Positions 35,857 through 39,572 of a stretch of 39,572 nt of DNA are shown one piece after another. The position numbers were made by a program, and so were the translations under genes. Each line of letters opens with the position of its first letter. Position 1 is the first letter of the stretch. Source of the stretch: an uncultured Bacteroidia bacterium. Lineage in GTDB: Bacteria; Bacteroidota; Bacteroidia; Bacteroidales; Prolixibacteraceae. Under the pieces are notes generated by a model, which ran no database searches, was not told the origin of the DNA, and was given only the letters and a program-made list of their open reading frames with translations. The stretch is from positions 1 through 39,572 of the forward strand of contig CAIVMQ010000002.1 of assembly GCA_903907075.1 (NCBI GenBank), read 5' to 3'.

Positions 35857-37422
35857 ATGATGAAGACTAAAAGACTAAGCGTATTAATTCTATTTCTGTC
35901 AATATCAGTACTCTCTGTCACTGCAAAGACACTATTTTATAATGTCCTTGATTACGGAGCCAAAGGTGATGGTAAGACGAATAATACCCGGGCTATAAAT
36001 GGCGCTATCGAGGCTGCAGCAAAGGATGGTGGAGGAACGGTTTACATTCCTGCAGGGGATTTCCTCTCCTTTACGATACGGATGAAAAGCAAAATTACCC
36101 TTTATCTGGATCAAGGTGCTGTTTTAATTGGAGATCAGGAGGTTAATGGCATCGGATATGACCTCCCCGAGGAGGATACATGGTATAAAAAATTTCAGGA
36201 TTTTGGCCATAGCTATTGGAAAAATAGTCTGATTTATGGGGATAGCCTGCGTAATATTGCAATAATAGGTAACGGCATGATCTGGGGAAAGGGATTATAT
36301 ACGTATGATAAACCGGATATTAAAGGCTCTGGAAACAAGGCAATAGGGTTGAAGAATTGTTTTAACGTCACAATCCGAGATGTCTCGATTCTCCATGGCG
36401 GCCACTTCTGTATTTTGGCTACTGGTGTCGATAATCTGACTATCGATAATGTGCGTGCTGATGCCGATCGTGATGCATTTGATATAGACTGTTGCAAGAA
36501 TGTGAATATTTCAAACTGTACGATTAACTCTCCCACTGACGATGGATTGTGTTTGAAATCTTCGTTTGGATTAGGTTATGCACGTGCAACCGAAAATGTA
36601 ACGATTACCAATTGTCAGGTTTATGGGTATGATCATGGCTCTTTGATGAACGGAACATTCACGACGAACTTTAAAGACGAAGATCCGGGAGCAAAACATA
36701 GCATCACGGGCCGTCTAAAATTGGGGACTGAATCGAATGGAGGGTTCCGAAATATTGCAGTAACAAACTGCGTTTTCGAGCATTCAAGGGGATTCTGCAT
36801 CGAAACAACTGATGGAGGCACTATCGAGGATATTGTAATTAATAACATTACAATGCGCGATGTAACCGATACCCCTTTCTTTATACGCCTTAACGCACGC
36901 ATGAGAGGACCCGAAGGAATAGCTGTGGGTAGTTGCAGACGCATAATGATTAGCAATATAAATGTTTATGATGTGGGTGGAAGGCCGAAGTTTTCCGAGC
37001 TAGGTGCCGCCATGGTAATGGGTATTCCAGGTCACTATATCGAGGATCTGTCATTGAGTAATATCCGGATCAGTTACCGTGGAGGGGCTTCAAAAGAGGC
37101 AATCGAGAAGGAGGTAGCTCAGAATATCGACTCTTATCCCGATCCTTACCGATGGCATTCGTTACCCGCTTATGGAATGTATTTCCGTTATGTAAAAGGA
37201 CTCAGAGTACGCGATGTTGTTTTACGCTATTTGAATCATGACGAACGACCTGCATTTGTATTAGATGACGTTCAGGATGTTGATTTTTCTCATATCGATG
37301 CTCAAAAAGGTGATGGAGCACCTCAGTTTATCCTTAAAAATGTTACCAAATTCACAGCCCATCAGATTAAGGGTCTTGAAGATGTGAGTATTGACCATAC
37401 AGTTAAAAGAGAGCTTAAGTAA
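35857..37422 (+). CDS. GH28 family glycosidase (polygalacturonase-like, divergent active-site motifs)
   Basis: 521 residues with a signal peptide (about 1-23). The start NVLDYGAKGDGKTNNTRAI is the classic pectin-lyase-like/GH28 entry, followed by right-handed beta-helix coils. Aligning the GH28 motifs by eye gives: NTD as D204-R205-D206; GDD as T227-D228-D229; GHG as D259-H260-G261; RIK as R286-L287-K288. All catalytic acids, the His and the Arg/Lys pair are kept, but the surrounding residues are changed, so an exo-polygalacturonase, rhamnogalacturonan hydrolase or another uronide-active enzyme is possible. Acting on pectin-type galacturonides would fit the nearby GH78 and GH141-like proteins. 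It lies 34 bases after the fusion gene and 135 before the GH29. Confidence 0.86.
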   Translation: MMKTKRLSVLILFLSISVLSVTAKTLFYNVLDYGAKGDGKTNNTRAINGAIEAAAKDGGGTVYIPAGDFLSFTIRMKSKITLYLDQGAVLIGDQEVNGIGYDLPEEDTWYKKFQDFGHSYWKNSLIYGDSLRNIAIIGNGMIWGKGLYTYDKPDIKGSGNKAIGLKNCFNVTIRDVSILHGGHFCILATGVDNLTIDNVRADADRDAFDIDCCKNVNISNCTINSPTDDGLCLKSSFGLGYARATENVTITNCQVYGYDHGSLMNGTFTTNFKDEDPGAKHSITGRLKLGTESNGGFRNIAVTNCVFEHSRGFCIETTDGGTIEDIVINNITMRDVTDTPFFIRLNARMRGPEGIAVGSCRRIMISNINVYDVGGRPKFSELGAAMVMGIPGHYIEDLSLSNIRISYRGGASKEAIEKEVAQNIDSYPDPYRWHSLPAYGMYFRYVKGLRVRDVVLRYLNHDERPAFVLDDVQDVDFSHIDAQKGDGAPQFILKNVTKFTAHQIKGLEDVSIDHTVKRELK

Positions 37423-37557
37423 TCAAGTTTAGCTAAATCAGCCTCTCAAGATTCATCTGCAGAGTAAATGACTTTGCTTTCAAACAGAATAGGTAAGGAT
37501 GGTTAACCTTTGTGATTCTGAAATTATATTAGATAATACGATACACTTAACTACCTA

Positions 37558-38838
37558 ATGAAGATGAAGAAATTGAGATTGATAGTATTCCTTGGTTTAG
37601 CCATTTCGATCAATGTCATTGCTCAAACAGTGAAAACATCACCATCGCAGGGGCAAAATCATCCCGATATGGGGTGGTGGCAAGAGGCCCGTTTTGGCAT
37701 GTTTATCCATTGGGGGGTTTATTCAATTCCCGGACGGGGCGAATGGCTTATGTATCAGGAGCATGTGCCATTTACAGAGTATGCAAATCTGGCAGATCAA
37801 TTTAATCCGCGCGATTTTAATCCCAGGCAGTGGGTTGCCAAAGCGAAGGAGGCGGGGATGAAATATGTCGTGCTAACCACCCGTCATCACGATGGATTCT
37901 GTCTTTTCGATAGTAAGGTTTCCGATTTTACCTCTACAAAAACCGGTGCGAAACGCGATTTCGTTAAAGAGTTTGCCGACGCGTGTCATGAGGCCGGCAT
38001 GCGCATGGGATTTTATTATTCGCTTACCGACTGGCATTTCCCGGGCGTTCTGCCTCAAGGCTATCCACTGTCGAAATCCACGATGAAACTATTGGTCGAT
38101 CAGGCTCATGCGCAGGTGCGCGAGCTGCTCTCTAACTATGGTGTAGTCGATATTTTGTGGTTTGATGGCTTAGCGCCTAACGATCCTGTGGGGTGGCGGT
38201 CAGAAGAGCTTCTTGCCATGGCTCGTAAATTACAACCTAGTGTACTTATCAATGACCGCTCAGGTATTCCCGGTGATTTCGCTACTCCCGAAAACCATGT
38301 TACTGCTCAAACCACACCTTGGGAATCGTGCTTCTGCATGAACAGAACCTGGGGATATGCCAAATATGACCGTAACTATAAGCCCGTGCACGAGCTTTTG
38401 CGTTTACTGGTCTCTTGCGCCTCACAAAAAGGGAACTTTCTTCTCAATGTAAGTCCGGATGGCGATGGAATACTTCCCATCGAGCAGGCAGAGATACTGG
38501 GCAATATCGGGAAATGGATGAAGGTTAACGGCATGGCTATTTATGGTGCCGGACCATCACCAATAATTGCCGCCAACATGGGCATGACAACACGTGTGAA
38601 AGATAAAGTTTATCTGCTGATTCAGCGCTGGCCGGGCTCTTCAGTCCCCTTGGCCTGGTGTGGCAGCAAAGTCAAATCGGCCCGCTTGCTTGCTACGGGG
38701 GAATATGCCCGGATCGAGCAAAAAGGTGACCGGGTATGGCTGCACGACCTCCCTGAATTGCCTCCAGACACCTATCTAAACGTTATTGAGCTTACCTTCG
38801 AGGGAGTGCCAAAGCCTTCGGAGCCTGCCTACAGGTAA
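37558..38838 (+). CDS. GH29 alpha-L-fucosidase
   Basis: 426 residues with a signal peptide (about 1-22, cleavage near VIAQ). GH29 enzymes release alpha-L-fucose with retention. The family pattern is complete: WWQEARFGMFIHWGVYS (40-56), KYVVLTTRHHDGFCLFDS (102-119), FYYSLTDWH (near 160) and the nucleophile D203 in ILWFDG. The catalytic barrel ends near 325 and a short C-terminal beta-domain completes it, so it lacks the extra carbohydrate-binding domains some members carry. The acid/base residue cannot be fixed by eye. ATG 37558 and ATG 37564 are both possible starts with the same signal peptide. A 135-base gap precedes it, with a near-miss promoter box, and it is convergent with the sulfatase, 23 bases apart. 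Confidence 0.94.
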   Translation: MKMKKLRLIVFLGLAISINVIAQTVKTSPSQGQNHPDMGWWQEARFGMFIHWGVYSIPGRGEWLMYQEHVPFTEYANLADQFNPRDFNPRQWVAKAKEAGMKYVVLTTRHHDGFCLFDSKVSDFTSTKTGAKRDFVKEFADACHEAGMRMGFYYSLTDWHFPGVLPQGYPLSKSTMKLLVDQAHAQVRELLSNYGVVDILWFDGLAPNDPVGWRSEELLAMARKLQPSVLINDRSGIPGDFATPENHVTAQTTPWESCFCMNRTWGYAKYDRNYKPVHELLRLLVSCASQKGNFLLNVSPDGDGILPIEQAEILGNIGKWMKVNGMAIYGAGPSPIIAANMGMTTRVKDKVYLLIQRWPGSSVPLAWCGSKVKSARLLATGEYARIEQKGDRVWLHDLPELPPDTYLNVIELTFEGVPKPSEPAYR

Positions 38839-38861
38839 TAACTCTAAATCCTTCTTAACTC

Positions 38862-39572
38862 TCACTTTTCCAATTGATTTTCTACCGGCACCAGGGTAGC
38901 CTGATGTTGCTTTTGGATCTCAATAATTTCTTTAATGATCTCAGGATGTTTAGCTGCGATATTTTGTTTCTCAGATGGATCAATGTTCAAATTAAAGAGC
39001 AATGGTAGATCTTTGCTTGTAAAAGAATCATGACCATTTTCAGGCAGAATCTTAAAATGAACCTTAAATTCACCTCTTCTTATAGCGAATAACTGGGCAT
39101 CGCGATAATAATATACAACATCCCTGGGATCTTTCCCTGTTCCAAACATGACAGGCGAGATATCATAACCATCATATATCCTGTCATTTGGCAAAGGCAC
39201 ACCTGCCAGTTTTGAAATTGTCGGAAATAAATCCATCCCTGTAGCCATATCCATAACAACACCTGTCTTGAGTTTTCCGGGCCATCTGAAAATGGTAGGT
39301 TCCCTCATCCCTCCTTCAAAAGTGCCACCGTTGCCTTTGCCCCCGGAGAGCAATCCGGCACTGCCGCCCAGTTCCTGAAACCCGGTCCAGGGACCATTGT
39401 CTGACGTGAAAACAACAAGTGTATTATTATCCAGCCCATTCTTTTTTAAGGTTGCCAAAATCTCTCCTACGCTCCAGTCAAGTTCCTCAACAACATCACC
39501 GTAAATACCCCTGAGACTTTTGTTCTCAAATTTAGTTGATCTGAATAAGGGCACATGAGGCGCCGTATGTGC
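38862..39572 (-). CDS. C-terminal part of a sulfatase (alkaline-phosphatase superfamily, S1 type; 5' end outside window)
   Basis: About 236 C-terminal residues are visible and the frame stays open to the right edge of the window, so the formylglycine site lies outside and the subfamily cannot be assigned. The visible start reads HTAPHVPLF, the conserved sulfatase PHxP element. TSDNG supplies the metal-binding Asp-Asn pair, GGKGNGGTFEGGMREP the substrate-pocket Lys/Arg loop, and FRWPG, MDLFPTI and AGVPLP are further sulfatase signatures. GTG at 39552-39554 is an internal codon. The protein is a probable exported O-sulfatase removing sulfate from a sugar, consistent with a sulfated target such as mucin, algal or host glycan. 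It is convergent with the GH29 gene and the short space between them holds no clear hairpin. Confidence 0.88.
   Translation of the reverse strand, partial: AHTAPHVPLFRSTKFENKSLRGIYGDVVEELDWSVGEILATLKKNGLDNNTLVVFTSDNGPWTGFQELGGSAGLLSGGKGNGGTFEGGMREPTIFRWPGKLKTGVVMDMATGMDLFPTISKLAGVPLPNDRIYDGYDISPVMFGTGKDPRDVVYYYRDAQLFAIRRGEFKVHFKILPENGHDSFTSKDLPLLFNLNIDPSEKQNIAAKHPEIIKEIIEIQKQHQATLVPVENQLEK

Noticed and set aside
37502..37515. TAACCTTTG before the GH29 gene as a promoter box
   Set aside because: It has one extra base between TA and TTTG and no clear -33 element, so it is only a near miss.
1..39572. CRISPR arrays, tRNA/rRNA genes, insertion sequences and phage genes
   Set aside because: No repeat-spacer pattern, clover-leaf, transposase, terminal inverted repeat or phage-like gene was seen on either strand.

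Overview
The window reads as a carbohydrate-degradation locus of a Bacteroidota bacterium. The evidence is the gene content (GH92, GH3, GH78, GH28 and GH29 enzymes, a sulfatase, nearly all exported), the near absence of Shine-Dalgarno sequences before the genes, A/T-rich gaps, and two or three matches to the Bacteroidota -7 box TAnnTTTG. Order or genus cannot be told. No SusC/SusD pair, hybrid two-component regulator, ECF sigma/anti-sigma pair, tRNA, rRNA, insertion sequence or CRISPR array is visible, so this is either an inner part of a larger polysaccharide utilization locus or a SusCD-less enzyme cluster.

Layout. 1-23725 is one run of plus-strand genes: the end of a membrane protein, a GH3 lipoprotein, a metallo-beta-lactamase-fold hydrolase, a GH3 with inserted PA14, a large parallel beta-helix protein (GH141-like), a CPBP membrane protease, a PhyH-type dioxygenase, GH92 no. 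1, a Gfo/Idh/MocA oxidoreductase, a GH78 rhamnosidase, GH92 no. 2 (4-base overlap with the GH78) and an APC-type permease. A strong bidirectional hairpin terminator separates this from a minus-strand secreted esterase-like gene. A 287-base divergent intergenic region follows. A second plus-strand run (25303-38838) then holds GH92 no. 3, an Asp-box (sialidase-fold) protein, membrane-anchored GH92 no. 4, a DUF3089 hydrolase, a secreted NUC1 nuclease, a six-hairpin/GDPD fusion, a GH28 and a GH29. The C-terminal part of a minus-strand sulfatase runs off the right edge.

How they may work together (inference). Four GH92 alpha-mannosidases with GH3, GH78, GH28 and GH29 suggest a mixed, branched, partly sulfated glycan containing mannose, rhamnose, fucose and galacturonic acid, such as a plant or algal cell-wall glycan, glycoprotein or biofilm matrix. 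The enzymes carry signal peptides, lipoprotein signals or a membrane anchor. The dioxygenase and the oxidoreductase lack export signals and would process released sugars inside the cell.

The most unusual points are (i) one C-terminal tail, a chitobiase-C-like domain plus PA14, appended to three GH92 enzymes and also to the GH78 rhamnosidase; (ii) a six-hairpin (alpha/alpha-toroid) domain fused to a glycerophosphodiester phosphodiesterase, next to a secreted nuclease, hinting at phosphodiester-containing targets; and (iii) a GH28 whose active-site motifs are recognisable but altered. Two starts were moved to internal ATGs (25303 and 33025).
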